A stretch of DNA of 64,000 nt from Bacteroidales bacterium (GTDB lineage Bacteria; Bacteroidota; Bacteroidia; Bacteroidales; WCHB1-69), in assembly GCA_023229985.1 (NCBI GenBank), contig JALNYF010000002.1:4650-68649 (forward strand), read 5' to 3'. The notes below the pieces were generated by a model, which did no database searches, was not told where the DNA came from, and saw only the letters and a list, made by a program, of their open reading frames with translations. A program made the translations under genes and the position numbers. This document shows, piece by piece, positions 45,154 through 53,748 of the stretch (the first letter of the stretch is position 1; the number at the start of each line of letters is the position of its first letter).

Positions 45154-48102
45154 ATGCGGAACAAAGGTTTAGTTTTATTTTTCACAATACTGATTGCACT
45201 TACTTGCTTGTATTGCTTATCATTTTCTTTTGTTACTTCGAAAGTAGAGAAAGATGCGAAAGAATTTGCGAATGAACCGACAGCCCTTACAGAGGTAATG
45301 AAAATAGCCGGGAATGACAAAGTGTTGGCGAAACATCTTCAAGATTCACTCATTTATGCGAGAGAAAAGAGTTACTTGTCAAGTATGCGTGATTCTTCCA
45401 TTTTTCTCGGATTTACCTATAAAGAGTGTAAGTATAAGGAATTGAATTTGGGTCTGGACTTGAAAGGCGGTATGAACGTTACTTTGGAAATCGCTTCTCC
45501 TGATGTAGTGAGCAGCTTGGCAGATAGTAAGGATTCAAATTTTAATATCTGTTTTGCAGATGCCGTAAAAGCATACAATCATGGGAAAAATGGCGATGAC
45601 TTTGTAGATATATTTGTCAATTCTTTTAATAAGAAAAAAAGTGCGAACGCCAGCTTAGCCACTTATTTTGGAGACAGAATGTCCAAAAAAAGTGCTTCTG
45701 ATGACGAAGTAATAGAATTTATCAAGCAGCGTCGCGATGAAATCCAAGATCAAACCTTTAAAATCTTACGTACCCGTATTGACCGATTCGGTGTTGCCCA
45801 ACCTAATTTGGAAAAATTACAAGGGGGTCGTATTTTGGTTGAATTACCAGGTGTAAAAGAAAAAGAACGTGTTGAAGAATTATTGAAAAGTACCGCTCAA
45901 TTGGAATTTTGGGAAGTGTATAAAGATATTAACCAAGGTGCCAATATCCAAATGCTCTTTGCCAATGCCGCAAAAACCGCTTCGCAAACTGCTGACGCTC
46001 CCGATTCATTGGCCTTGGCTTCCTTAATGTCTAAATCTGTTAATACCGACGGCATGGCTATCGGCTTCTTCAAAGAAGTTGATACCGCTATGGTTGGAAA
46101 ATGTTTAGGATTGATCAGAGCCAAATTGCCGATTGATGATGTTGTCTTTTATTGGGGGGCCCCCGAAAAACGCTTCGATAATGCCTTCCCGTTGGTGCCT
46201 TTGAAAAAAACATCCGACTTCGGACCGGCTTTGAGCAGCCAAACCATCAACGGCGACCGTATCGTGAGAGATGCCCGTCAAGATGTGGATGAATATAATC
46301 GAGTTGTTGTTTCTATGTCTATGGAAGATGCCGCTACCAAGGAATGGCAAAGAATTACTAAAAATGCTGTTGACAATCAACAAACCAAGGGTCAAACCAA
46401 TGTCGCTATCGTCTTAGACCAATTTGTTTATTCATATCCTACCATTCAAAGCGAAATTCAAAACGGTAACTCTCAAATTTCCGGTAACTTTACCATTGAT
46501 GAAGCAAAGGACTTAGCCACCGTTTTAAATTCAGGTAACTTGGAAGTAGGCGTTAATATCGTGGCTTCCGAAGTAGTTGGACCTACCTTGGGACAAGAAT
46601 CCATCAACTCTGGTTTGTTCTCATTTTTAATTGCCTTCATATTAGTTCTTATATACATGTTCTTATATTATGACAAAGCCGGTCTCGTTGCCGATGTCGC
46701 TTTGCTGTTGAACGTGTTCTTCATCATCGGTGTGTTAGCTTCCTTGGGGGCCGTTTTGACATTGCCCGGTATCGCCGGTATCGTACTTACATTAGGTATG
46801 GCGGTGGATGCGAATGTAATTATTTTTGAACGCGTTCGAGAAGAGCTCAGAAACGGAAAGGGTATGCGCTTGGCCATTGAAGAAGGTTTCAAAAATGCAT
46901 ATTCCGCTATTATCGACGGTAACGTAACAACCTTAATCACCGCAATCGTATTGTACATATTCGGTTCCGGTCCGGTTCAAGGTTTCGCCACCACCTTAAT
47001 TATCGGTTTGCTCTCCTCCATGTTTACCGCTATTTTGATTTCACGATTGATTTTTGAAAGAAGGTTGGCTAAAGGCAGAAATATCAAATTTGGAAATAGC
47101 AAAACTATTAACGCTTTCTCCGGCACTCGTTTCGATTTCCTGAAAACGAAAAAATATTTCTATACTTTATCTATATCATTATCATTGATTGCCATTATCT
47201 CTTTCTTTACTTTAGGTTTAAATCCGGGTATTGATTTTACTGGTGGTCGTAACTATGTAGTACGTTTTGACCAAACCGTGAACCCTGAAGTTGCCCGCCG
47301 CGCGGTAACCGACGCTTTCGGTGGCAGTCCGCAAGTAAAAACTTTTGGAAACGATGATCAATTGAGAGTCACGGTTAATTACAAAATTGATGAAAATAGT
47401 TCCGAAGCAGAAAAAGAGTGTTATCAAAAATTGTATAATTCTTTGAAACCTTTGTACAAAAATTCGATTTCATACAAAAATTTTACCGAACCGAATGAAG
47501 GTGCTGTGGGAATCCAAAGTTATCAAAAAGTACAAGGAACCATTGCCCAAGAATTGTTAATGGATGCAGTTTGGGCAGTTGTCATATCTTTATTCCTTAT
47601 CTTTATTTATATAGCAATCCGATTCAAAAATTGGCAATTCGGTCTTGGTGGCGTAGTTACCTTAATTCACGATGCCTTACTCACCATCGGTATCTTCTCC
47701 TTATTCTATAAGGTTTCTCCTTTCTCAATGGAAGTTGACCAATCCTTTATTGCGGCGATTCTTACCGTAATCGGTTATTCTATCAATAATGTTGTTATTA
47801 TCTATGACCGTATTCGTGAAAACTTGGCGTTATATCCCAAAACCGAAAATTATATCAACTTCAATTCTGCTGTAAACAGTACATTAGGACGTACTGTCAA
47901 TACATGCGGAACCACTATCATTGTTTTACTTGCCATCTTTATTTTTGGTGGCGAAGTAATCCGCGGTTTCGTATTTGCAATGGGTGCCGGTATCTTAATT
48001 GGTACTTATTCGGGTATCTTTATCGCCACTCCACTTGCTTTTGATATGCTTAAACTTTCAAAGAAAAAAGTAAAAGTTGCCAAAGTGCAATTGACAAAAT
48101 AA
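45154..48102 (+). CDS. secDF: protein translocase SecDF (fused)
   Basis: 982 aa, SecD and SecF in one chain as usual in Bacteroidota. SecD part: LNLGLDLKGGMNVTLEIA, RIDRFGVAQPNLEKLQGGRI, ILVELPGVKEKERVEELLK and the helix with VLTLGMAVDANVIIFERVRE. SecF part: LNPGIDFTGGRNYVVRF and LTVIGYSINNVVIIYDRIRE. The complex uses the proton gradient to pull secreted proteins through the SecYEG channel. It has its own promoter and stands before an OmpA-family gene. Confidence 0.96.
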   Translation: MRNKGLVLFFTILIALTCLYCLSFSFVTSKVEKDAKEFANEPTALTEVMKIAGNDKVLAKHLQDSLIYAREKSYLSSMRDSSIFLGFTYKECKYKELNLGLDLKGGMNVTLEIASPDVVSSLADSKDSNFNICFADAVKAYNHGKNGDDFVDIFVNSFNKKKSANASLATYFGDRMSKKSASDDEVIEFIKQRRDEIQDQTFKILRTRIDRFGVAQPNLEKLQGGRILVELPGVKEKERVEELLKSTAQLEFWEVYKDINQGANIQMLFANAAKTASQTADAPDSLALASLMSKSVNTDGMAIGFFKEVDTAMVGKCLGLIRAKLPIDDVVFYWGAPEKRFDNAFPLVPLKKTSDFGPALSSQTINGDRIVRDARQDVDEYNRVVVSMSMEDAATKEWQRITKNAVDNQQTKGQTNVAIVLDQFVYSYPTIQSEIQNGNSQISGNFTIDEAKDLATVLNSGNLEVGVNIVASEVVGPTLGQESINSGLFSFLIAFILVLIYMFLYYDKAGLVADVALLLNVFFIIGVLASLGAVLTLPGIAGIVLTLGMAVDANVIIFERVREELRNGKGMRLAIEEGFKNAYSAIIDGNVTTLITAIVLYIFGSGPVQGFATTLIIGLLSSMFTAILISRLIFERRLAKGRNIKFGNSKTINAFSGTRFDFLKTKKYFYTLSISLSLIAIISFFTLGLNPGIDFTGGRNYVVRFDQTVNPEVARRAVTDAFGGSPQVKTFGNDDQLRVTVNYKIDENSSEAEKECYQKLYNSLKPLYKNSISYKNFTEPNEGAVGIQSYQKVQGTIAQELLMDAVWAVVISLFLIFIYIAIRFKNWQFGLGGVVTLIHDALLTIGIFSLFYKVSPFSMEVDQSFIAAILTVIGYSINNVVIIYDRIRENLALYPKTENYINFNSAVNSTLGRTVNTCGTTIIVLLAIFIFGGEVIRGFVFAMGAGILIGTYSGIFIATPLAFDMLKLSKKKVKVAKVQLTK

Positions 48103-48129
48103 ATTTTCAAGAAATTAATTGTAATTAAG

Positions 48130-48161
48130 TTGCTATAATTGAAATATTTTTTCTATTTTAG
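48130..48161 (+). promoter_or_regulatory. possible promoter (TTG, TATTTTAG) for OmpA-family gene
   Basis: TTG at 48130-48132 and TATTTTAG at 48154-48161, 21 bp apart; one mismatch to TAnnTTTG. The start codon follows at 48196. Confidence 0.4.
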
Positions 48162-48195
48162 CAACTTAATTTTTTAAAATAAAACGAGTACAATT

Positions 48196-50715
48196 ATGAG
48201 ATTATTTAAACCCGTAGTTTTAATTTTAAGTGTTTTATTCTTAATGAGTTATGTCTTAAAAGCTCAAATTGTAAAACCCGCTGATGAGGCATTCCGGACT
48301 TTCAAATATGAGAAAGCTTTGCAGGAATATAAGAAAGTTGTGAGTAAAATTCGCAAGAATAAAGTCGAAACGCGTCGTGTAACCTATCAAATTGCCGAAT
48401 GCTATCGCATTATGGGTGACGTTAAACATGCTAAAAAACAATATGAAGGTTTATATAAGAAGAACTATCAAAAAGATAATCCGCTTTTGTTGTTCCATTT
48501 GGGAAATATTTTCATTAGTGAAGGTGATTATGAACAAGCTCTTAAGTATTTCCAAGAGTTTAAAAAACGCGATGCCGACGACCCGCGTGCAGATATGATG
48601 ATCGAATCATGCGCCAAAGCGAAAGCATGGAAAGATAATCCTACCCGTTATGAGGTATTCCCACTTAAAAAATTTAATACCCGTAACGACGAATGGGCTC
48701 CACGCTGGGGAAATCCTGATAGAATGACCCAAATGATATTTACCTCTAACAGAGACGGCTCTATCGGAAAACACACCGATCAATGGACAGGTGTCTCTTG
48801 CTCAGACATTTATATTTCCGAACTTCCTAAAAGTAGAAATACCGAGTGGCCCGGCGAATGGTCACCTATCGTCTCTATTGAGGAAAATGAAATTATCAAT
48901 ACACAGGTTAATGAAGGCGAAGCCTCTGCCAACCGCAAAGGAACCGCCCTATATTATAGCTTCTGCCCACAAGATAAAAAACAAGTTAAAGGTTGCTATA
49001 TCTATTCTACTACCAAAAAAGGAAAAGATTGGACAGAGCCTGAAATGATTAATTTAGGTCCCGATACCTTTAATTATGTGCATCCTTTTGTGACAGGTGA
49101 CGAACTTACGCTCTATTTCTCATCCAATAAACCCGGCGGTTCCGGCGGCTATGACCTTTATAAAGCTACCCGTTCCAAAAAATCAAAACCCTTTGAAAAA
49201 ATTGTTAACTTAGGAAGCGTTATCAATACAAAAGGACATGAAGTATTTCCTGCCTTACGCGGCGATACCCTGCTTTATTTCTCCTCAGATGGTCATCCCG
49301 GAATGGGCGGCTTGGACATTTTCCGTGCTGAATACCAAAACGGAACTTACCAAAAACCCGAAAATTTACTATACCCCATCAACTCAGAGGGAGACGAAAT
49401 TGGTATCATGTTTGATGATTCCCCATCTTTAGACCCTAAATCAAAATCTCCTTACGTGGATAAAGGCTATTTTTCCTCTAATCGTGCCGGCGGAAAAGGC
49501 GGCGACGACATCTATTACTTCCTGCTCCGTCCATTGGTTTATACCATCGCCGGTTTCGTAAAAGATGCGATGACTTTGCAATATATTGACGGTGCCACAG
49601 TTGAAATTATCGGCTCTGACGGGACTTCTTATTCTACCAAAACTGATGTGAAAGGTTATTATAAATTTGATAAAGAAAAAATATTAGGGAACACCACTTA
49701 TCAAATGACCGTCACAAAACCAAAATATTTTAGAGAAAATAATACCGCCTCACAAACGACGGTGGGATTAAATGAAAACACGGATTTAAAACAAGATTTC
49801 CAATTGACCCCAATACCGAAAGAACCTATTGTACTCCCCGAAATTCTGTACGACCTTGCTAAATGGGATATTAAACCGCAATACGAAGATTCATTACTCG
49901 CCGTATATAACATTATGACCAAAAATCCAACCTTAGTTGTTGAATTACGTTCTCACACCGACTCCCGCGATACGGATGAGAAGAATGAAATTCTTTCCCA
50001 AAATCGTGCACAGGCGTGTGTAGATTTCTTAGTGAATATAAAAGGCATTGACCCGAACAGAATCCAGCCCAAGGGTTATGGTGAGTATGTTCCCCGTAAG
50101 TTGGAAAGCGATAAGATTAGCGTTTATAATGGAAAATCTTTTACTTTTAAAAAAGGAACATTGTTAACCGATGAGTACATCAATTCGTTGTCTTCAAATG
50201 CTGAAAAAGAAGCCGCTCACCAACTCAATCGTAGAACAGAATTGTACGTTTTGCGTGATGACTATGTGCCGAAAGGCGATAGTATTGCTCCTATTACTGA
50301 TGCTAATAAAATTAGTGTTATTAAACAAAGAACATTCCCCATTACCATAGAAAAAGGAATTGTTCAAGGTACTTGTATTGCCAATAATAAGACTTTCTCA
50401 TTTGAAATGGTTCCCGGCGGCGACATTTACATGAACTACGCCGATGCAACCCGTTTCTTGAAAGAGATGATTATTACCGTTAACGATTTTGAAGAAAAAG
50501 CTGCAGCTATCAATGCGGAAGACGGCTCTATTATTGAAAATGCTGTTCTTTATTTAAACGATATGAAGTTTGGGGATGACTATGCTGAAAATGTGAAAGT
50601 TATTGTAAAGAAAGGACTTACCGCTCCATTCCTTATCGGTGAAGAATTTATTACCAATGAATTTGGAACATACAAGGTTGATAAAGCTCAAAAATTAATT
50701 ATCTTTGACAAATAG
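48196..50715 (+). CDS. OmpA-family multidomain envelope protein with novel C-terminal domain
   Basis: 839 aa with signal peptide (residues 1-23, ending LKAQ; no lipobox). In order: TPR-like helices (about 25-145), a PD40 beta-propeller (about 160-440; IFTSNRDGSIG, LYFSSNKPGGSGGYDLYKA, LLYFSSDGHPGMGGLDIFRA, GYFSSNRAGGKGGDDIYYF), a carboxypeptidase-regulatory/CNA-B-like domain (450-540), an OmpA-C domain binding peptidoglycan (548-690; VELRSHTDSRDTDEKNE, LSQNRAQACVDFLV, HQLNRRTELYVL) and a C-terminal domain (713-839). The first four domains resemble the T9SS protein PorE, though PorE is a lipoprotein. The last domain resembles a retropepsin-like aspartyl protease without the DTG motif. The downstream namZ gene overlaps the 3' end. 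Confidence 0.8.
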   Translation: MRLFKPVVLILSVLFLMSYVLKAQIVKPADEAFRTFKYEKALQEYKKVVSKIRKNKVETRRVTYQIAECYRIMGDVKHAKKQYEGLYKKNYQKDNPLLLFHLGNIFISEGDYEQALKYFQEFKKRDADDPRADMMIESCAKAKAWKDNPTRYEVFPLKKFNTRNDEWAPRWGNPDRMTQMIFTSNRDGSIGKHTDQWTGVSCSDIYISELPKSRNTEWPGEWSPIVSIEENEIINTQVNEGEASANRKGTALYYSFCPQDKKQVKGCYIYSTTKKGKDWTEPEMINLGPDTFNYVHPFVTGDELTLYFSSNKPGGSGGYDLYKATRSKKSKPFEKIVNLGSVINTKGHEVFPALRGDTLLYFSSDGHPGMGGLDIFRAEYQNGTYQKPENLLYPINSEGDEIGIMFDDSPSLDPKSKSPYVDKGYFSSNRAGGKGGDDIYYFLLRPLVYTIAGFVKDAMTLQYIDGATVEIIGSDGTSYSTKTDVKGYYKFDKEKILGNTTYQMTVTKPKYFRENNTASQTTVGLNENTDLKQDFQLTPIPKEPIVLPEILYDLAKWDIKPQYEDSLLAVYNIMTKNPTLVVELRSHTDSRDTDEKNEILSQNRAQACVDFLVNIKGIDPNRIQPKGYGEYVPRKLESDKISVYNGKSFTFKKGTLLTDEYINSLSSNAEKEAAHQLNRRTELYVLRDDYVPKGDSIAPITDANKISVIKQRTFPITIEKGIVQGTCIANNKTFSFEMVPGGDIYMNYADATRFLKEMIITVNDFEEKAAAINAEDGSIIENAVLYLNDMKFGDDYAENVKVIVKKGLTAPFLIGEEFITNEFGTYKVDKAQKLIIFDK

Positions 50716-51880
50716 ATTATTAATCATATTGTTGTTGTTTAATTTGTGCACTCCCACGGTAGCTCAGCCTATTGTGGGAGCTGCTTTAACGGACGATTAC
50801 TTTCCCTTGATAGAAGGGAAAAATGTAGCTATTTGTGGCAATCACACTTCAACGATTGGGAATATCCATTTGTTGGATTCGTTATTGAACGCGCACTTCT
50901 CCGTAAAAGCAATTTTTTGTCCGGAGCATGGTTTCCGCGGCGAAGCCGAAGCCGGCGCTACTATCAACGCATCTGTTGATTCAAAATCCGGCATACCCAT
51001 CATTTCTCTTTATGGAAAAAATAAAAAACCGATACCGGAACAGCTACAAAATATTGACGTTATCTTATTTGATATTCAAGATGTTGGCTGCCGTTTTTAT
51101 ACTTATATTTCTACCTTGCACTATGTAATGGAAGCCGCGGCGGAAAATCACGTCAGCGTGATTGTTCTCGATCGTCCTAATCCGAACGGTTATTTTGTGG
51201 ATGGTCCGGTCTTAGAACTGCCTTATCGCTCTTTTGTCGGTATGCACCCTGTTCCGGTTGTTCACGGCATGACCATCGGGGAGTACGCTGTTATGGTGAA
51301 CGAAGAAGGGTGGTTAGCCAATGGGATTCATTGTGACCTGCATGTTGTGAAGATGAAGCAATATTCACACGCTATGCGCTATTCCTTGCCCATAGCACCT
51401 TCTCCCAATTTACAGACTGATGAAGCGGTTTATCTATATCCTTCGTTGTGTCTTTTTGAAGGAACTACGGTGAGCTTAGGGCGGGGAACCGAATTGCCGT
51501 TTCAGATTTTTGGGTCCCCCGATTTGACGATGGGAGATTATTTTTTCACCCCGCAACCTATCCAAGGGGTGTCAGAAAATCCGCCACACAAGAATGAAAA
51601 ATGCAGAGGTTTTAACCTTACTACTTTTGCACAAGAAAACATGGATTCTGTCAATTCATTTTCCATTCATTATTTGATAACTGCTTACCAAAATAGTACC
51701 AACAAGGAGGCTTTCTTCACGAACGCGTCTTTTTTTGATAAATTGGCCGGCACGAGCACCCTTCGCCAACAGATTATCGAAGGTGTTCCCGAAGCTGCCA
51801 TTCGACAAACGTGGCAGCCCGCCATCAGTGATTTTAAAAATATTAGAAAAAAATATTTATTATATCCCGATTTCGAATGA
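50705..51880 (+). CDS. namZ: exo-N-acetylmuramidase NamZ (DUF1343)
   Basis: 391 aa with a signal peptide (MTNRLLIILLLFNLCTPTVA). The start is TTG at 50705, overlapping the upstream gene by 11 bp; no in-frame ATG would keep the signal peptide. Conserved blocks: NVAICGNHTSTIG, AIFCPEHGFRGEAEAGA (Glu74, His75), IPIISLYGKNKKP, LFDIQDVGCRFYTYISTLHY, LDRPNPNG and SLGRGTELPFQIFG. NamZ releases MurNAc from the non-reducing end of peptidoglycan fragments. With the AmgK-like and MurU-like genes elsewhere in the window, a salvage route is complete in outline. The next gene overlaps by ATGA. Confidence 0.88.
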   Translation: MTNRLLIILLLFNLCTPTVAQPIVGAALTDDYFPLIEGKNVAICGNHTSTIGNIHLLDSLLNAHFSVKAIFCPEHGFRGEAEAGATINASVDSKSGIPIISLYGKNKKPIPEQLQNIDVILFDIQDVGCRFYTYISTLHYVMEAAAENHVSVIVLDRPNPNGYFVDGPVLELPYRSFVGMHPVPVVHGMTIGEYAVMVNEEGWLANGIHCDLHVVKMKQYSHAMRYSLPIAPSPNLQTDEAVYLYPSLCLFEGTTVSLGRGTELPFQIFGSPDLTMGDYFFTPQPIQGVSENPPHKNEKCRGFNLTTFAQENMDSVNSFSIHYLITAYQNSTNKEAFFTNASFFDKLAGTSTLRQQIIEGVPEAAIRQTWQPAISDFKNIRKKYLLYPDFE

Positions 51881-52467
51881 TAACTTCCATTGTAGATATT
51901 GATACACAGTTTTTTTTGTTTCTCAACGGTCTTCATGCCGATTGGTTGGACCCGTTTTTTTACTATTTTTCGCAAATTTATACTTGGGTTCCTCTATACC
52001 TTCTTGTTCTATTTTTTATCATCAAAAAATGGGGGAAACGGGCTCTTATCATCATTCCGTTATTGATATTGACGATTGTTTGCACTGATCAGAGCTGTAA
52101 TATTATCAAACGGACTGTGCAGCGCGAGCGGCCCAGTCATCGGTCGGAAATTTCTGCCGAAATACATTTGGTTCCTGACACAAGTGGTGAATTGTATCGT
52201 GGCGGTCACTATGGATTTCCATCTGCACATGCGACAAATTCCATTGCTTTTGTCTTATTTTTCATATTTTTTGTTGCACAAAAAAAGAAATGGCTAATGG
52301 CAATTGCAATTTTATGGTCTTTGCTTATGGCATACAGCAGAATTTATCTGGGTGTGCATTATCCGTTAGACATTCTATGTGGTTTAATATTAGGATGTTG
52401 CTGGAGTTTACTGTGGATATGGGTATTCTTTCGGTACGGAAATAAATGCTTTTCGAAAAAAGAATAA
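51877..52467 (+). CDS. PAP2-family membrane phosphatase
   Basis: 196 aa, about five membrane helices. The three PAP2 motifs are seen: KRTVQRERP (78-86), PSAH (115-118) and SRIYLGVHYPLD (154-165). Such enzymes dephosphorylate undecaprenyl diphosphate, phosphatidylglycerol phosphate or lipid A. The ATGA overlap with namZ suggests coupled synthesis, pointing to undecaprenyl-phosphate recycling for cell-wall building (inference). Only 57 bp separate it from tRNA-Pro. Confidence 0.9.
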   Translation: MITSIVDIDTQFFLFLNGLHADWLDPFFYYFSQIYTWVPLYLLVLFFIIKKWGKRALIIIPLLILTIVCTDQSCNIIKRTVQRERPSHRSEISAEIHLVPDTSGELYRGGHYGFPSAHATNSIAFVLFFIFFVAQKKKWLMAIAILWSLLMAYSRIYLGVHYPLDILCGLILGCCWSLLWIWVFFRYGNKCFSKKE

Positions 52468-52505
52468 ATTTTTCTATTTTATGAAGAGGGTATCGAATTT
52501 TTTTA

Positions 52506-52513
52506 TAAATTTG
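52506..52513 (+). promoter_or_regulatory. -7 promoter motif for tRNA-Pro
   Basis: TAAATTTG followed by CAGCCTCAAA, ending only 12 bp before the tRNA 5' end. Confidence 0.6.
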
Positions 52514-52524
52514 CAGCCTCAAAT

Positions 52525-52598
52525 CGGGGTGTGGCGCAGTTGGCTAGCGTACTTGCATGGGGTGCAAGGGGTCGGAAGTTCGAGTCTTCTCACCCCGA
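52525..52598 (+). tRNA. tRNA-Pro (anticodon GGG)
   Basis: 74 nt. Acceptor CGGGGTG (52525-52531) pairs with CACCCCG (52591-52597), discriminator A. D arm GCGC/GCGT, anticodon stem CTTGC/GCAAG around loop ATGGGGT with anticodon GGG at 52559-52561, and T arm GGAAG/CTTCT (one G-T pair) with loop TTCGAGT. CCA is not encoded (ACT follows). The CGGGG...CCCCG acceptor end is typical of bacterial tRNA-Pro. Confidence 0.95.
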
Positions 52599-52625
52599 CT
52601 GATACAAAAGACTGATAAACAGTCT
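52597..52625 (+). repeat. short direct repeat and hairpin at the tRNA 3' end
   Basis: GACTGATA occurs at 52597-52604 (starting on the last two tRNA bases) and again at 52610-52617. AGACTG (52609-52614) and CAGTCT (52620-52625) form a 6-bp hairpin with loop ATAAA. There is no T run, so a terminator is doubtful. Confidence 0.5.
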
Positions 52626-52638
52626 GTTCCATCAAAAT

Positions 52639-52666
52639 CAAGTGTTGCAAAAATTTGCAACACTTG
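52639..52666. repeat. 28-bp near-perfect palindrome
   Basis: CAAGTGTTGCAAA (52639-52651) and TTTGCAACACTTG (52654-52666) are exact reverse complements, 13 bp each, separated by AA. No T run follows on either strand in terminator fashion. It could be a protein-binding site, a recombination site or the remains of an element. Confidence 0.75.
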
Positions 52667-52907
52667 CAAAAATGGAGAGATCATCAAGAGAGTTTTTAAT
52701 CTAGAAAGCAAAACCAAAACCATTCATTTTCGGTAAAAAGTAAAGATCAAAATCAATAAAAAATTTTGAAGTCTTTTCTTTTTTTTGTCTTGATACAATA
52801 AGTAATGAAAAAAATCAAGTCGCGTAAATTGCCACACGCAGCGAAGATAAGTTTGAAGCACACTATACTTTAGCGGTTGTCTAAAATTCTAGGAACATTA
52901 TACATAA

Positions 52908-52937
52908 AAAAACTCGCACCGAAAGATGCGAGTTTTT
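52908..52937 (-). terminator. terminator of the small lipoprotein gene
   Basis: An 11-bp stem AAAAACTCGCA / TGCGAGTTTTT with an 8-nt loop, T-rich after the stem on the minus strand. It lies 22 bp after the lipoprotein stop codon. Confidence 0.85.
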
Positions 52938-52959
52938 AAGAAAATAATTTTTCTCACGA

Positions 52960-53166
52960 CTAATTGCATACCATTTTTATGGTAACACCATCCGAAGTGG
53001 CCGTTGATTCTAAATCGGCACATTGTTGTGCACCCGTTAAATTCATTTCCGTTCTGCTGACTTCCGTGCCATTTTCAGTAGTGACACAAGTACAAGTTTT
53101 TTTACATGAGCCAAATAAAGCTACACATAAAGTAGCAACTGCTAAAATTGAAATTACTTTTTTCAT
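52960..53166 (-). CDS. small cysteine-rich lipoprotein
   Basis: 68 aa, a lipoprotein signal MKKVISILAVATLCVALFGSC with lipidated Cys21. The mature peptide has 48 residues with four more cysteines (CKKTCTC and single Cys at about 49 and 67). A promoter motif (TATATTTG on the minus strand, 53202-53209) and a terminator frame it, so it is a genuine expressed gene although short. No family is recognised beyond small CKK-type lipoproteins common in Bacteroidota. Confidence 0.8.
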   Translation of the reverse strand: MKKVISILAVATLCVALFGSCKKTCTCVTTENGTEVSRTEMNLTGAQQCADLESTATSDGVTIKMVCN

Positions 53167-53748
53167 GAAAATAATTTTTAAGTTTGTAATAAAATTCGTT
53201 GCAAATATACTAATAATATTTATTAATTAAGAAAAATATTATACTTTTCTTAATTATTTATCAATAATATAACATACTGATTATTAGTTTTTTATATTAA
53301 ATACTTAATTATATTAATATTTGAATAATTAATTAGTATTTCTTCAAGAAAAATTTGGAATTTATTTTGAAGTTTTATCGAAGAAAAGTACGAGGTAATA
53401 ATTTTTCTAATAGTGATGTATTTTGTTGCGGATTTTTCTCCAACTCTTATTATCATTATAATAGAGTGGAGTTGGCACCATTTTTCTAAAGAACGCTTTA
53501 GGTTAAGAGTGGAATAGGTGCTGTATTCTTCTTATGTATCGGCTTTGTACCATATTTCCGTAATCAAAAATTGCTTGTTCTCTTGTCTCAGCTTCGCACA
53601 AAAAGCATTCACATATAATTTAAAACAGTTAAACCTTCCAATTTATGAAATTTTATCAATACCTTGAACCAAGGATAGTTAATAATTTTTGAAAGAAGCG
53701 AAGTAGAAAGCAATCATTGTATTTATTGTGAGTGTCGAAAAATGTCGG
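53167..53748. other. long intergenic region
   Basis: 582 bp. It contains the lipoprotein promoter near its left end and an imperfect dyad CCAACTC (53440-53446) / GAGTTGG (53469-53475). I see no convincing gene; the tract could be decayed DNA. Confidence 0.55.
53202..53209 (-). promoter_or_regulatory. -7 promoter motif for small lipoprotein
   Basis: TATATTTG on the minus strand, 35 bp upstream of the lipoprotein start codon. Confidence 0.6.

Larger units (their letters stand above)
52599..52959. other. gene-poor region after tRNA-Pro
   Basis: 361 bp with no gene. It contains the direct repeat and hairpin at 52597-52625, a long palindrome at 52639-52666 and a terminator at 52908-52937. The rest shows nothing recognisable. 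Confidence 0.6.

Noticed and set aside
52639..52666. Palindrome as terminator for tRNA-Pro
   Set aside because: The arms are separated by only two bases and no T run follows on the plus strand.
53440..53475. Imperfect inverted repeat as a regulatory hairpin or ncRNA
   Set aside because: The arms pair only with bulges and no promoter or terminator frames it.
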